Position numbers and translations under genes: made by a program
DNA from: Halomonas alkalisoli
GTDB taxonomy: Bacteria; Pseudomonadota; Gammaproteobacteria; Pseudomonadales; Halomonadaceae
DNA length: 64,000 nt
Reading direction: 5' to 3'
Assembly (NCBI RefSeq): GCF_021412585.1
Contig: NZ_JAKCMI010000007.1
Coordinates: forward strand, 1 to 64,000
In this document: piece after piece, positions 14,818-25,151 of the stretch
How positions within the stretch are numbered: the stretch's first letter is position 1
Layout of the letters: each line of letters opens with the position of its first letter
The notes under the pieces: model-generated
Told to the model about the DNA's origin: nothing
What the model saw: only the letters and a program-made list of their open reading frames with translations
Database searches by the model: none

Positions 14818-16932
14818 ATGGCCAAGGCAAGCGGATTGCAATTCACCTTGACCCTACCCGGGGCCGAGGACGTGGCGGTCATCGAGTTCACCCACCGCGA
14901 GCAGCTCTCCGCGCCCTTCGAGCTGACGGTACGCTTCGCCAGCCGCGACGCCGACCTGGGGGCCGAGGCTATCCTCGACCGCGAGGCCACGCTGACGATC
15001 TGGCAGGATGGCGAGGTGCTGCGCCGTATTCACGGTGTGGTGAGCGAGTTCGGCTGCGGCGATAGCGGCCACCGCCGTACCTTCTACCACGTGGTGATTT
15101 GCCCCGCGCTGTGGCGCCTTGGGCTGCGCCAGAACTCGCGTATCTTCCAGCAAGTCTCGCCGCTTACCGTGCTCAACACCCTGTGCGACGAGCACGGCCT
15201 GAGCGACGTGGCCTTCGCCGCCACCCGCGAGCCCGAGTCCCGGGAGTACCTGACCCAGTACCGCGAAACCGATCTCGCCTTCGTCCAGCGCCTAGCCGCC
15301 GAAGAGGGCTTGTTCTACTGCCACGAGTTCGACGACGGCCATCGCCTGGTCTTCGCCGATGCGCCCCAGGTGCTGCCCCACCTGGGCGAGCGCAGCTACC
15401 ACGGCCGTGCCGGCGGCACGCCGCCCCAGCGCCATGTGCGCAGGCTGCAGCAGGTCGCCCGGGTTGCCCCGGCCTCGGCCGCGCTCAAGGACTACTCCTT
15501 CAAGAACCCTGCCTATGCGCAGTTGCACGACCATATGGCCGACGGGCTTGAGGAACATGCGCAAAGAACCGACTACGAGCACTACGACTACCCCGGTCGC
15601 TACAAGGCCGACGCCTCCGGCGAGGCCTTCACCCGCATTCGCCTGGAAGCGCTGCGCCAGAACGCCAGCACCGCCGACGCCGAGAGCGACCTGCCCGAAC
15701 TTGCCCCGGGCACCCGCTTCACCCTGACCGACCACGACCTCGACGAACTCAACCAGGACTGGCAGGTGCTCGGCGTGGTCCACCACGGTACGCAGCCCCA
15801 GGCCCTGGAAGAGGACGGTGTCGTTCAGGGAGACGATCAAGGCGGCATGACCAAGTACCACAACGAGCTGGTGCTGATGCCCGCCGACCTGACCTGGCGC
15901 CCCACGCCCAATGCCAAGCCCCGGGTCGACGGCCCGCAGGTCGCCTTCGTTGTCGGCCCCGAGGGCGAGGAGATTCACTGCGACGAGCACGGCCGGGTCA
16001 AGGTGCAGTTCCCCTGGGATCGCTACGCCGAGCCTAACGAAACGGCGAGTGCGTGGATTCGCGTCAGCCAGGACTGGGCCGGCGGCGGCTACGGTAGCAT
16101 CGCCATTCCGCGGATCGGCCACGAGGTGATCGTCAGCTACCTGGAGGGCGATCCGGACCAGCCGCTGATTACCGGGCGCACCTATCACGCCGTCAACACG
16201 CCACCCTATGCACTGCCGGCTCACAAGACCCGCACCGTGATCCGCACCCAGAGCCACCAGGGCGAAGGCTTCAATGAACTGCGCTTCGAGGACGAAGCCG
16301 AGGGCGAGCAGATCTGGCTACACGCCCAGAAGGACCTGGAGCTGCTGACGAATCACAATCGCACCGAAGAGATCGGCAACGACAGCCACCTCACCGTGCA
16401 CCGCAACCGCATCAGCGAGATCCACGCCGACGACCACCTCGCCGTGCACGGCCAGCGCCACGTCCAGGTCGACGGCGACGATCACTTGATCGTCGGCGCC
16501 ACCCGCCACGAAAAGACCGCCCGCGCCCAGCTCGTAGAAGCCGGGCAAGAAGTGCACCACAAGGCTGGCAGCAAGACCGTCATCGACGCCGGGGCCGAGA
16601 TCACCCTCAAGGCCGGCGGCAGCTTCATCAAGCTCGACCCCAGCGGCATCACCATCGTCGGCGCCCAGGTCAAGATCAACTCCGGCGGCAGCCCGGGTTC
16701 GGGGAGCGGGCAGGGGGCTCAGGCTCCGGAGCTGCCCCAGCGTGCTGAGCGAGAGGAACATACTCAAACCGCCTTCTCAGGCCATGGACCCAGCCAGCAG
16801 GCGCAGCTGGTCGAGGCAGAAGGGCTGGGCGAACGGGAGTTCCTCGTCGACGTCACTAGCGGCGGTCAGGATGGTCAGCAGGTTCGTCTGCGCAAGGGGC
16901 GGACCCGGACGAATGGGGGGCAGAACGGATGA
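14818..16932 (+). CDS. vgrG: type VI secretion spike protein VgrG
   Basis: ATG 14818 follows gggagg. The 704-aa protein has the full VgrG architecture: a gp27-like N-terminal part ([20 protein letters not shown], then [20 protein letters not shown] and [11 protein letters not shown]), the gp5 OB fold ([20 protein letters not shown], then [20 protein letters not shown] and [20 protein letters not shown], then [16 protein letters not shown]) and the beta-helix repeats of the spike (repeated HLTVHRNR / [20 protein letters not shown]). A Gly/Ser-rich tail after about residue 625 may form the effector-carrying adaptor. The stop codon overlaps the effector start (ATGA). No other T6SS structural gene is present, so this is an orphan vgrG island that depends on a T6SS apparatus elsewhere. 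Confidence 0.95.
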   Translation: MAKASGLQFTLTLPGAEDVAVIEFTHREQLSAPFELTVRFASRDADLGAEAILDREATLTIWQDGEVLRRIHGVVSEFGCGDSGHRRTFYHVVICPALWRLGLRQNSRIFQQVSPLTVLNTLCDEHGLSDVAFAATREPESREYLTQYRETDLAFVQRLAAEEGLFYCHEFDDGHRLVFADAPQVLPHLGERSYHGRAGGTPPQRHVRRLQQVARVAPASAALKDYSFKNPAYAQLHDHMADGLEEHAQRTDYEHYDYPGRYKADASGEAFTRIRLEALRQNASTADAESDLPELAPGTRFTLTDHDLDELNQDWQVLGVVHHGTQPQALEEDGVVQGDDQGGMTKYHNELVLMPADLTWRPTPNAKPRVDGPQVAFVVGPEGEEIHCDEHGRVKVQFPWDRYAEPNETASAWIRVSQDWAGGGYGSIAIPRIGHEVIVSYLEGDPDQPLITGRTYHAVNTPPYALPAHKTRTVIRTQSHQGEGFNELRFEDEAEGEQIWLHAQKDLELLTNHNRTEEIGNDSHLTVHRNRISEIHADDHLAVHGQRHVQVDGDDHLIVGATRHEKTARAQLVEAGQEVHHKAGSKTVIDAGAEITLKAGGSFIKLDPSGITIVGAQVKINSGGSPGSGSGQGAQAPELPQRAEREEHTQTAFSGHGPSQQAQLVEAEGLGEREFLVDVTSGGQDGQQVRLRKGRTRTNGGQNG

Positions 16933-19900
16933 GCGAAGGCGATCTCAAGGAACTGCAAGACGAGGACGTCGACCTGGGTGTGCGGCGTCGTGTCGAGTAC
17001 GAAGATGACGAAGACGGCACCTTGGCGCTGGTCATTGCCAGGCGTGAAGGCGGCGGCGAGATCGAGATACCGCTGGTGGAGCATGCCCGAACCGTTTTCG
17101 AGCGCAACGATGGCAGCCTGCAGGACAATACCCTGCTGGCCGTTCGCCCCCTGGCGGAGGTGGGACGCAACCGCCCCGTCCAACGGGGAGGGGTGACGAT
17201 CAATACCGGTATCGCCACCGCCATGCTGCGCCCGGGGTACCTGTACGTGTTCTTCGACAACCGCCTATGGCGCGAGCTCGAGATCGGCCCCGATGGCAAA
17301 CTCAGCGACGTGGACCTGGAGCGCTATCGTGAGCTGGCCGAGCAGGGTGAGACGCCCGACGAGCGTGACAGCGAAGGCGAGTGGCTCGATGACATCCTGT
17401 TGCCGGCCATGCTGCAGGGGCAGGCCACCCTTCACCGGGTACGCCTCGCCTACAGTGAGATCGCCTGGAGCTGGCCCTATATCAACTGGCTGGAGGCGAA
17501 TCCCGATCGGCTCGAAGCTCGCACCACTGCCGTAGGGCATGCCCATGCCGTGATTTACGATACGTCAGGCCAGCTCTTCATGCAGACGGGCTTCCCCGCC
17601 GGGCGCGTGGCCGACCAGCCGGCTCTGCGTGAGCGCGATCTTGGCATCGAACTCATGCTCGAAGCGCCCGAAGCGTTTACCACTGACTTCACCGCGCCAG
17701 CAGACGGTGAGTTGTGTACCAAACTCAAGAGCCTATGGGAGCAGGCCGGCGAAGCCGATCGGGCCGCCTCACTGGCACTGGAGTGTGAAGCGGGCGAAGA
17801 TCTCTTGGCCAGCATACGGGACAACGCCGGCATCGTTGCCGTGGCACTGCCGGATCCCTTGTTCACACTGCGCCATGCCTTGGCGCAGATCCACCTCGCC
17901 GAACACTACCTGGATGGCCTCGACAGCTTACTGGCCGAAAAGCCATTAGGGCATTCGGCCAAGTTGATTCGTCAGGCCATGTTCGCCGAGCCAAGCGGCG
18001 GCACGAATCCGCTTGTGGAGTTCCGCGGCGCCATCGACCGGGCAAAGCTCGACGCTACCCTGGAGCAGGCCGAGCGTGATGCAGCGGTGGCTGTGCTGCG
18101 TCGGCAGTTGGACAACCTTCAGCGGCTGGTCAGCGAGAGTCAGCTCACTGCTGTGCTGCGTGATTTCACCAGCCATCATCAGTTGGGCATATGTGAAGGT
18201 TATGCTCTGTGTGGCGACCTCTATGGCGTGCTGCAGCAGCTCCCTGGCGTGCTGTCCGACCAGGGGCATGACAGCTTGAGTAGGCGCACCAAGCAACTGC
18301 TCAAAGCATTGCTGACCGACGGCGAGCTGCAAGCGCTATGGAGTGCTGACGAGCACGAGGCCACTGAAGAAACGGCCGGCGACGAAATCAATGATGGCAG
18401 CGGAAACTTCCGGCCCGCCTTCCTGCATCAGCTCGCCCAGAACGATAGCGATATAGATGATGCACAGGCTGCGAGCCTAGGATTGGAAACCTTGGGGCTG
18501 ATCACCCAAAACCTGGCCGAGCAGGAGCAAGCCCAGCAGAATTCCGTGCTCAGTCTGGCCAATGCCGGCAAGGTGGGAGGCTTGGTCAACGCGGTAGTGG
18601 GGCAGTGGAGTCAGGCCGTGCTGCGAGTAGCGGAGCGGGTCGGCGACGACGTGGAAGTGGTGCACATGCGACGTGTGTTCACTTCCGTTGGTACCCATGC
18701 CAACCTGGTCGATGGCAACCTGAAGGGCGAGCTACAAGTCATGCATCGTGGCGATGTCGACCTGAGCCGCTATACCATCGTTGGCGTGCATGGTGATGGC
18801 ATCGAGTGGGGGTTGACCAACGGTGACCGCACCAGTGGCACCTTCCAGACCCAGCAAGATTACCTCTATGCCGAACAGGTAGATCCCAGGGGGAATGTAA
18901 GTACCTCGACTAGTCCGAAACGCATGTCGTCGGAGGTAGACGATGCCATCCGCCAGGTGGCGGGTCATGTCCTGGTGTACGTACTCCCCGCTGGCCACCC
19001 CGAAGCCGCGAAGGTCGCTCAACTGCGCCTGGCCAAGCTTGCCGGGCAGGTAAAAGTGATGATAGATGGCCCTGCGGTGTCGAGAATGCTGGTGGGGTTT
19101 GCGATATATAATGTTGGCAGAGAAATGTTAAATGCCAACAAAGCAGAGCGTGAAGGATATATCGATTTACACCGCGTAAAGATAGGTAGTGCAATTGCTG
19201 ATCTGGCCGCCGCATCAATGAAATTGCATACCGCTTTATATCCAGAGCCAGCTTCAGTTACGGGGCGGATGATACAAAGGCCTTTGTTTGATATGAAGAA
19301 CTGGCCTGTTGTTGGTAGAAGGTTGGCTAAAGTGGGAGCCGGTACACTGGTTCGTACTATTGGCCTAGTTAACTTCTTTGCAGGTGTGATGACGGTGGGA
19401 GTCAGCAGTTGGGAGCTACGCAATAGCTTGCAGCAAGGAGATCGAGATGCTGTTCTCGGCCATAGTGTAGCGATAGCTGGCGGGGCGCTATTTCTTGCCG
19501 CTCCCCTGATATCGGGGCTGGTGATGATTCCCGGCTGGGGTTGGGCGCTGCTGGGTCTGGGGCTGGCCATCGGTGGTACTAGCTATGCCGCTATGAATCA
19601 GGATACCCCCTTCGAGCAACTGCTCAGGCAAGGCCCCCTGGGTACCCATCCCGCCAGTACGATGACAACGGCCGACGATACCGTTTACTACCCCCAGCTG
19701 TTGACACAGCTGAGCCCGGCCCAGATTGAGGTAATTCGCTATGGAAGCCTAGCTGCCGAAGAGCGACGGGCATTGCTGGAAAGCGTATGGGAATCCACGA
19801 CGGATACCCCCAGCAGCCGCGACTATGTGGTGACGATCAGTACGCCGCTGATCAGCCGCTACAAGATTGGTGAGACATTGAACCTGGCCGTGCAGGAGCT

Positions 19901-20321
19901 GGAACAGACCGATACCGGGACTATCAGCCCGCTTGGAACCTATCAACAGCTCTCGTATATCACACGTACACCGGAACCGTTCGAAATCGGCAAGCGGCAG
20001 TTACTTCCGCAGCAAAGCGCAGTACGCTTTCTGGTCAAGCGCAAGGTGGCGGAGGAGAGCTTCCAGATGGGTAGTACCAGCGTGACCTCCACGGCTCGCC
20101 TGCGTGTCGCCCTGCAGGCGAGAATCGAATGGGAGCTGGGCGAGATGGTATTGCCCACCCCGATGCTGAGAGAGTATGAGCCCTATGTGGAAGGCGAGCA
20201 CGATGCACTGCCGGCTCGGTCGCATCGTACGGTGGATAACCCGATCGCCAATTTTATTAGGTCTTTTACGGGCCGCTCGCAGGATCCGCGCTACTGGTAT
20301 ATCAAGGAATTCCAGGTATGA
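16929..20321 (+). CDS. putative type VI secretion effector, VasX/BTH_I2691-like, with C-terminal membrane segments
   Basis: 1130 aa, translationally coupled to vgrG. The N-terminal ~170 residues resemble the conserved entry region of VasX/BTH_I2691-type effectors: [20 protein letters not shown] followed by [21 protein letters not shown] long helical middle follows. Around residues 710-905 several hydrophobic stretches appear: [54 protein letters not shown] and [20 protein letters not shown]. This is the layout of T6SS effectors that insert into or permeabilise membranes. The 3' third around 19060-19480 is clearly more AT-rich than the flanks, suggesting a swapped toxin module. Naming is by architecture and context; the toxic activity itself is inference. 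Confidence 0.7.
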   Translation: MSEGDLKELQDEDVDLGVRRRVEYEDDEDGTLALVIARREGGGEIEIPLVEHARTVFERNDGSLQDNTLLAVRPLAEVGRNRPVQRGGVTINTGIATAMLRPGYLYVFFDNRLWRELEIGPDGKLSDVDLERYRELAEQGETPDERDSEGEWLDDILLPAMLQGQATLHRVRLAYSEIAWSWPYINWLEANPDRLEARTTAVGHAHAVIYDTSGQLFMQTGFPAGRVADQPALRERDLGIELMLEAPEAFTTDFTAPADGELCTKLKSLWEQAGEADRAASLALECEAGEDLLASIRDNAGIVAVALPDPLFTLRHALAQIHLAEHYLDGLDSLLAEKPLGHSAKLIRQAMFAEPSGGTNPLVEFRGAIDRAKLDATLEQAERDAAVAVLRRQLDNLQRLVSESQLTAVLRDFTSHHQLGICEGYALCGDLYGVLQQLPGVLSDQGHDSLSRRTKQLLKALLTDGELQALWSADEHEATEETAGDEINDGSGNFRPAFLHQLAQNDSDIDDAQAASLGLETLGLITQNLAEQEQAQQNSVLSLANAGKVGGLVNAVVGQWSQAVLRVAERVGDDVEVVHMRRVFTSVGTHANLVDGNLKGELQVMHRGDVDLSRYTIVGVHGDGIEWGLTNGDRTSGTFQTQQDYLYAEQVDPRGNVSTSTSPKRMSSEVDDAIRQVAGHVLVYVLPAGHPEAAKVAQLRLAKLAGQVKVMIDGPAVSRMLVGFAIYNVGREMLNANKAEREGYIDLHRVKIGSAIADLAAASMKLHTALYPEPASVTGRMIQRPLFDMKNWPVVGRRLAKVGAGTLVRTIGLVNFFAGVMTVGVSSWELRNSLQQGDRDAVLGHSVAIAGGALFLAAPLISGLVMIPGWGWALLGLGLAIGGTSYAAMNQDTPFEQLLRQGPLGTHPASTMTTADDTVYYPQLLTQLSPAQIEVIRYGSLAAEERRALLESVWESTTDTPSSRDYVVTISTPLISRYKIGETLNLAVQELEQTDTGTISPLGTYQQLSYITRTPEPFEIGKRQLLPQQSAVRFLVKRKVAEESFQMGSTSVTSTARLRVALQARIEWELGEMVLPTPMLREYEPYVEGEHDALPARSHRTVDNPIANFIRSFTGRSQDPRYWYIKEFQV

Positions 20322-21388
20322 ATGAGGCAGCTTCCCCCCACTATGGCCCCGGTGCTTACCGTGCCGGTGTTATTCCTTCCATGCCGGCGCCGCCGAAAAA
20401 GCGCGAGCGTATCGGTGAGGAACTGCTGCCCTTTGGCGACTACGCCGGCATCGATCCCTACCAGCAACTCTGTGAGGATGCGGAGTTCGTTCAGCATCAG
20501 GATCGTCAGGATAAAGCGTTCTACGAAACGGATGATTGGTGGTGGGACCATCAGCGCATTCGTTTTCTGAAAAGTCAATTGGGGCTTTCTGCCTTATTGA
20601 TGGCTTTTCCCTTCATTTATCTATGTGTTTTAGCAGGAGGGGCTTTTTTTTTGGCTTCAGGTGTTGCGGATTTGCTTCATGATAGTAGCCCTGCGCTTGC
20701 AACACTAGTTTTTGCTGTAGTTTTTGGCGGTGGGTTTATAGCTGCAATCCTGATGGTGGCCTATACAACCCAGCCATTTTTTAATCGATTGGTTAAAATT
20801 TTTGCATTGTTGTTAAGTCCTTTGAGTCGATGGTCTGCTAATCGAGCTAATCGTTATATGGAAAACCGTTGCAGCGAGTTCAATCGCCAAACCGGGATGG
20901 CGAGCTTCGCCCAAGGCAAGAAGAAGCCACCGCTGAAGGCGCCTTTCGTCGAGTTCGATGGCTACGTGGAAAGGGTTGTGCAGCGTGGCGGTATCTTCTA
21001 TCGGTTGATGTTCGTGCATCGCTATACCGGCAAGCAGTTCAGCCAGACCACACTCAGCGCCATCGTCGATCACAAGCACGAGGTGCACGCCACGTGGGAC
21101 ATGCTGCAGCGCTACATGGACGTGAGCCAGCCCATGCCGGATGTACCGCGCTTGGAGCCGTTCCGCCATCTTGATCCCACTACCGCCGAGCACGACCGGC
21201 AAACCGCGCGCAACCCGCGCTTCTGGCGCGACCTGGATCTAGAAGCGTGGAAGGCGGGAGAGGGCGCCGCCCACCTCAAGGCACAGATTGACTTTCCTTG
21301 GGCCCGCCAGCGCTGCCAGCTCACCCCGCAGCTTGGCAAGGTGGAGATGGCTATCTACCGCGAGCGGCAGGAGGCTGCGGTAGCATGA
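20318..21388 (+). CDS. membrane protein, probable immunity protein for the T6SS effector
   Basis: 356 aa, start overlapping the effector stop (ATGA). A proline-rich N-terminus (GAYRAGVIPSMPAPPKKRER) is followed by two transmembrane segments at about residues 88-113 and 124-146 (LLMAFPFIYLCVLAGGAFFL, then LATLVFAVVFGGGFIAAILM), then a soluble domain with aromatic and basic residues. Immunity proteins to membrane-active T6SS effectors are typically inner-membrane proteins encoded directly after the effector, which is the basis of this call. Bases 20560-20860, covering the membrane part, are AT-rich like the effector 3' region. A truncated second copy of the N-terminus follows directly. Confidence 0.55.
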   Translation: MNEAASPHYGPGAYRAGVIPSMPAPPKKRERIGEELLPFGDYAGIDPYQQLCEDAEFVQHQDRQDKAFYETDDWWWDHQRIRFLKSQLGLSALLMAFPFIYLCVLAGGAFFLASGVADLLHDSSPALATLVFAVVFGGGFIAAILMVAYTTQPFFNRLVKIFALLLSPLSRWSANRANRYMENRCSEFNRQTGMASFAQGKKKPPLKAPFVEFDGYVERVVQRGGIFYRLMFVHRYTGKQFSQTTLSAIVDHKHEVHATWDMLQRYMDVSQPMPDVPRLEPFRHLDPTTAEHDRQTARNPRFWRDLDLEAWKAGEGAAHLKAQIDFPWARQRCQLTPQLGKVEMAIYRERQEAAVA

Positions 21389-21597
21389 GTGAAGCAAGTC
21401 CTTCCTACTATGGCTCCTGCCCGTATCGAGTTGGCGCTATTCCTTCCATGACGTCACCGGGAAAGAAGTGCGAGCGGATTGGTGAGGAACTGCTGCCTTA
21501 CCATGCGGACCAATATCCGGGGCGATTCATATGTCGGTTAACACTTCATCCAAAAAGTCGACGACGGGCTCTGATGGTGTGGTGGATGACGAAGTAA
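21385..21597 (+). pseudogene. truncated duplicate of the T6SS membrane/immunity gene
   Basis: Starts by ATGA overlap with the previous stop. Its first ~40 residues (YYGSCPYRVGAIPSMTSPGK, then KCERIGEELLP) are closely similar to the N-terminus of the preceding protein (HYGPGAYRAGVIPSMPAPPK, KRERIGEELLP). After ELLP the similarity ends abruptly and the frame runs into the 3' end of the convergent usher gene. All membrane segments are missing. This is a tandem duplicate whose body was deleted, probably when the present junction with the usher operon formed. Confidence 0.7.
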
Positions 21598-24139
21598 ATA
21601 CCCTCAAATCGATACCGCTAATAAAATCACCATCACCCAATACGGTCAGTTTCTTGGTACCACTGTCGCTCAGGCCAAGGCGTTGCAGTTGCTGGGGAGA
21701 GATCCTCAACCGATAATCCCCGGCGATGACGCCTGGCACGATATAGAAGCCGTCCCAACTGCTTGTCGTACGGGCCACTACCTCTTGCCGGTCGTTCAGG
21801 AGCTCCAGCTCAATATCACCGATACCGCGCTCAACCTCGTTCTCTAACAAGTAGACGGTGCCATCGATTTCCGTGGCCATGTGCACCGCAAGGTCCAAGC
21901 TGACCACGCTGCCCGGGCGCGGCACCAACCTCAGACCTTCGATTGCCGGCGCCCATTGCGGGTCTATCAGCGTTGCGGTGTCTATTCCGATGTCGACATA
22001 CTGCTTCACCGGCAAGTGATCAATATAGGCGATACCATCCGCATCCGTTCGGGCTTGATGCCTGACGCCATTGACAATGAAACCTGCGCCCTGCAGTGGC
22101 TCCTCATGCGTGTCTAGTACGCCATTGTGATTATCATCCAGGAACAGACGAACAGAAGCGGCACCGCTATTCGCCATGGGCCGAGCATTGAATCGCCAGT
22201 CTGAGCGCCGGGTATCCCGGCCCATGGCAAAAAACAATTGCGCCCCGAGAGCGATATCTCCTGTGTCTACATAGCTGGCATTAACGCCCAATCCGAAGCG
22301 GCCCAGGTTTTTGGTAAAGCCGGCGGTATAACGGGTTTCGGGTGACGCAAAGTTGTGGGCTATGCCAAGGGTCCCGCGATAGCCGTCTGCCAGATTCTTT
22401 TCGGCAGAGAAGGCTAACGAGGAGATGTCACTCTCAGCGCCCAGCCGGTAATCGATCTGGCTGCGTAAGCTCATATCGTGTACACGGCGGCTGATCTGCA
22501 GGCTGCCGCTAGTGTGCTCGATGTCATTGGAGTCGCGCCAGCGAAGGGTGTTGGTGAGGGACGTGCGATGCACGTAAGCGGAAACACGGGTGCCGACCTG
22601 GGTATTGACCCTGCCGGATACCCGCTCGTCCCGTGTGATCTCCAGGGTTGCGGGCATGCGCGAGCGAGACGTCAGCGGAAGGGAGCCGGTGAGTCGAAGT
22701 GCATCTTGGGTGCGAATGGGATCGCTGCTGGCAGGAAATATCTCACTGGTGAAATCGGTCAGGAGAATGCGACTGGCGTCCACGGCCACGCCGCGGATAC
22801 GGGTCTGCACATCGAGCTTGGCCAGTGAGCCACCGTCCTTCGCCTGGACAAGGCCGCCGCCGAGACTCAGCGACCGCCAGAAGGTGCGTACTCCCTGGGT
22901 GGTATAGAGTTCCTCGTCGCTGTCCCCCGGTGCCCGGATCAAACCGGCCGAGGCGGTCAGCGAGCGCGCGAGACCCAAATCGAATTGGGCGATGGTTCGG
23001 GATTGCCCGTCGTCGTCCCGGTGCTCCGTCACGCTGTACTGGAACTCCCCGGGAAGCACCATGGATTGATCCAGAGGAAAGCTGTATTGCTCTACCCGTG
23101 TCTCGCCCAAGGGGCCATGGAAAATCAGCCGAAAGTCATTGCGGCCATAGCTCAGGGGCTGGTCCTCGAACCGATAGCGGCCCTCGGCATCGGCCTGGGT
23201 GAAACCGACAAGGGCACCATTGTAAAAGAGCTCCAGGTCCCATCCCGGGAGCAAGTCGCCCTCGAAGGTGTGGCGGTCGAAGCTGGTGGGCCGTGTCAGG
23301 GGGCGATTGCTCAACGTCACCCCCTCACCGCTGCTACCGCGGGAAATGTTTTCGACGCGGGGAGTAGAGAGACTGCCGAATTGGAAAGAGCGTGCCTGCA
23401 GTGGCCCCAGCAGGTTTCCGCCGGGGTCGTGACGCCCAAGCGTGGCCCGGACTTCCGGAGAAGGGTCCTGTTGGCGGCTGGAAAAGTAGATCGAGGACTC
23501 CATGCCCAGCAGGTCCCCGGTGAGGTAAGCGGTATAGGCCGCGTCGCTCTGGAAAGAGTTGTTCTTGTGCTGCAGTTCGGTGGTCAACGTCTGATCGATG
23601 AATGGCAGGCTCCAAAGCCGGTAGGGCTGCTCGTGGTTGGGATAGCCGGGATCCTCATAGCCGCCTCGCGTTCCGGCACGAGCGCCAAGGCCTTCCCGAG
23701 CCAGACGGGCCTGCAGGGGCAATGCCTCGAGGGCATGAGTGCGAAGGAAAAGGCCTGCACGGTCGATCTCGAGTGCCAGCGGTAGCCAATCTTCGAGCAG
23801 GGTCGCCGCCACATAGATATCATCCGGCTCCGCCAGCACCAGCGCCGGATCGAAGGTCTCGGTATTCCCGGCCAGGGTAACGCTGGCGTTGTCGAGGTTC
23901 AGGCTGAACCCGCGATCTTCACTGAGGATGAAACCGCTGGCTACGCCTTCTCCCGGCTGAGTCTTGATGGCGATTGTCAAAAGCCTGGCCAGTTCGCCCA
24001 GTGGCAGCAGGGTATGTTCACCCACCTCATAGGCAGGGATGGCGCCTGACAGTACGAACTGGTCCAGGCGCACTTCCAGGATCAGGAGCTCCGGCTCCCC
24101 GGCTGGCTCCTGGCCCGGCAGGACCGGGGCGTAGGTCAA
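21527..24139 (-). CDS. outer-membrane usher-like protein of the DUF4402 pilus operon
   Basis: 870 aa from the TTG at 24139. The true start may be further upstream, because the frame continues with ARQASLLALWFSLLTYA, a credible signal peptide, without any ATG or GTG. The protein has an N-terminal domain with a SPOR/usher-like LLPLGELARLL segment and a long barrel with many alternating strands (LFYNGALVGFTQADAEGRYR, then EDQPLSYGRNDFRLIFHGPL resembles the usher plug-adjacent repeat). Two C-terminal Ig-like/carboxypeptidase-regulatory-like domains follow (VRLFLDDNHNGVLDTHEEPL, then TTSSWDGFYIVPGVIAGDYR). Its job would be to thread pilin subunits through the outer membrane. Last gene of the operon pilin-pilin-chaperone-usher. 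The 3' end overlaps the truncated immunity copy on the other strand. Confidence 0.8.
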   Translation of the reverse strand: MTYAPVLPGQEPAGEPELLILEVRLDQFVLSGAIPAYEVGEHTLLPLGELARLLTIAIKTQPGEGVASGFILSEDRGFSLNLDNASVTLAGNTETFDPALVLAEPDDIYVAATLLEDWLPLALEIDRAGLFLRTHALEALPLQARLAREGLGARAGTRGGYEDPGYPNHEQPYRLWSLPFIDQTLTTELQHKNNSFQSDAAYTAYLTGDLLGMESSIYFSSRQQDPSPEVRATLGRHDPGGNLLGPLQARSFQFGSLSTPRVENISRGSSGEGVTLSNRPLTRPTSFDRHTFEGDLLPGWDLELFYNGALVGFTQADAEGRYRFEDQPLSYGRNDFRLIFHGPLGETRVEQYSFPLDQSMVLPGEFQYSVTEHRDDDGQSRTIAQFDLGLARSLTASAGLIRAPGDSDEELYTTQGVRTFWRSLSLGGGLVQAKDGGSLAKLDVQTRIRGVAVDASRILLTDFTSEIFPASSDPIRTQDALRLTGSLPLTSRSRMPATLEITRDERVSGRVNTQVGTRVSAYVHRTSLTNTLRWRDSNDIEHTSGSLQISRRVHDMSLRSQIDYRLGAESDISSLAFSAEKNLADGYRGTLGIAHNFASPETRYTAGFTKNLGRFGLGVNASYVDTGDIALGAQLFFAMGRDTRRSDWRFNARPMANSGAASVRLFLDDNHNGVLDTHEEPLQGAGFIVNGVRHQARTDADGIAYIDHLPVKQYVDIGIDTATLIDPQWAPAIEGLRLVPRPGSVVSLDLAVHMATEIDGTVYLLENEVERGIGDIELELLNDRQEVVARTTSSWDGFYIVPGVIAGDYRLRISPQQLQRLGLSDSGTKKLTVLGDGDFISGIDLRVFTSSSTTPSEPVVDFLDEVLTDI

Positions 24140-24201
24140 CAGCGAGAACCATAACGCCAGCAGACTTGCCTGGCGGGCGATAGTGGATGCCGGATCGGCG
24201 G

Positions 24202-25077
24202 CTATAGCGCTAGCTGCGATTCTGCCAGCAACCTGCCACCGTCTTCCGCCTGTTCCCGGTAGGTTACGCGCAGGGTGCCGTTGCTGAGGGGCAGGCCACT
24301 CGACGACTGCAGTGCAATGCGTGCTCGACGCAGAGGGTTGGGGGTGTAGACCGCCACCCCATTGGCGCGCCCGATAACCTGCTCGGCCCCGCTCCTCGGG
24401 GTGAAGCTGACCGTCAGGTCGCCGTAAACAGACTGCGTACCGCTACGCTGCATCTGGAGGGCAAGCAGCGGTGCTCCGGTCGGGGATCGTTGAAGCTCGA
24501 GCTGGGTCAAGGCAACATTGGCGTTGGTCGCGCCATGACGCACGATCACCGGGATGGAGGCGCCGACCAGCGCCGTCAACTGAATGCCTATCTCGCCAGC
24601 GGCGGTAGAGCGGGACTCGATGCTCCGACGTCCAGTGGTTTCTGGCTGTTGTGATAACAGCAGGTGAGATCGATACTCACCGGCGACCAGATCGGCAGGC
24701 TTGCGTACCATGATACGGATCGCCTGACCTGTACCGGGCTCGAGTGTCACCTGGCGCGGCGAGTATTGCAGCAGAGTATCGGCAAACTGTTCACCCGGCA
24801 TAGGCGCGGTGATGTCAGAGAATTCACCGGTTTCACTCATGCGTCGGTTGACCAGGGAAATGCGATAGGTGGTAGTTTCGGTGCCATTGTTGATCAGCTC
24901 CAACTGGGCTGAACGCTGGTTGCCCTCGAGGACGACGCGGGTCGGGTAAAGCATCAACTGGGCCAGCGCATGGCTCGCCGGCAACAAGAACAGCAGGGCG
25001 CAAAAGGTGAAGTGGAAGAGGAACGTCGTGCCACGTGATTTGTGGGTCCAGGCCTTGGGAATCATGGTGAAATCCAT
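24202..25077 (-). CDS. periplasmic pilus assembly chaperone, PapD-like
   Basis: 291 aa. A hydrophobic signal peptide (FTFCALLFLLPASHALAQ) is followed directly by LMLYPTRVVLEGNQRSAQLE, the first strand of a PapD-type immunoglobulin fold, then NNGTETTTYRISLVNRRMSE, SPRQVTLEPGTGQAIRIMVR and DLVAGEYRSHLLL. The Arg/Lys pair that anchors subunit C-termini is plausibly present, though exact placement would need an alignment. It folds and caps pilins in the periplasm before hand-over to the usher. Located between the minor pilin and the usher on the same strand, 74 bp after the pilin gene. Two in-frame ATGs (25077 and 25065) are possible starts. Confidence 0.88.
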   Translation of the reverse strand: MDFTMIPKAWTHKSRGTTFLFHFTFCALLFLLPASHALAQLMLYPTRVVLEGNQRSAQLELINNGTETTTYRISLVNRRMSETGEFSDITAPMPGEQFADTLLQYSPRQVTLEPGTGQAIRIMVRKPADLVAGEYRSHLLLSQQPETTGRRSIESRSTAAGEIGIQLTALVGASIPVIVRHGATNANVALTQLELQRSPTGAPLLALQMQRSGTQSVYGDLTVSFTPRSGAEQVIGRANGVAVYTPNPLRRARIALQSSSGLPLSNGTLRVTYREQAEDGGRLLAESQLAL

Positions 25078-25151
25078 TTATCGTTTGTTTCGTGAGTACC
25101 GGACGGCACATGGAACGACGGGCGCCACCCGGTTGTGGCGCTCGAGATGCA

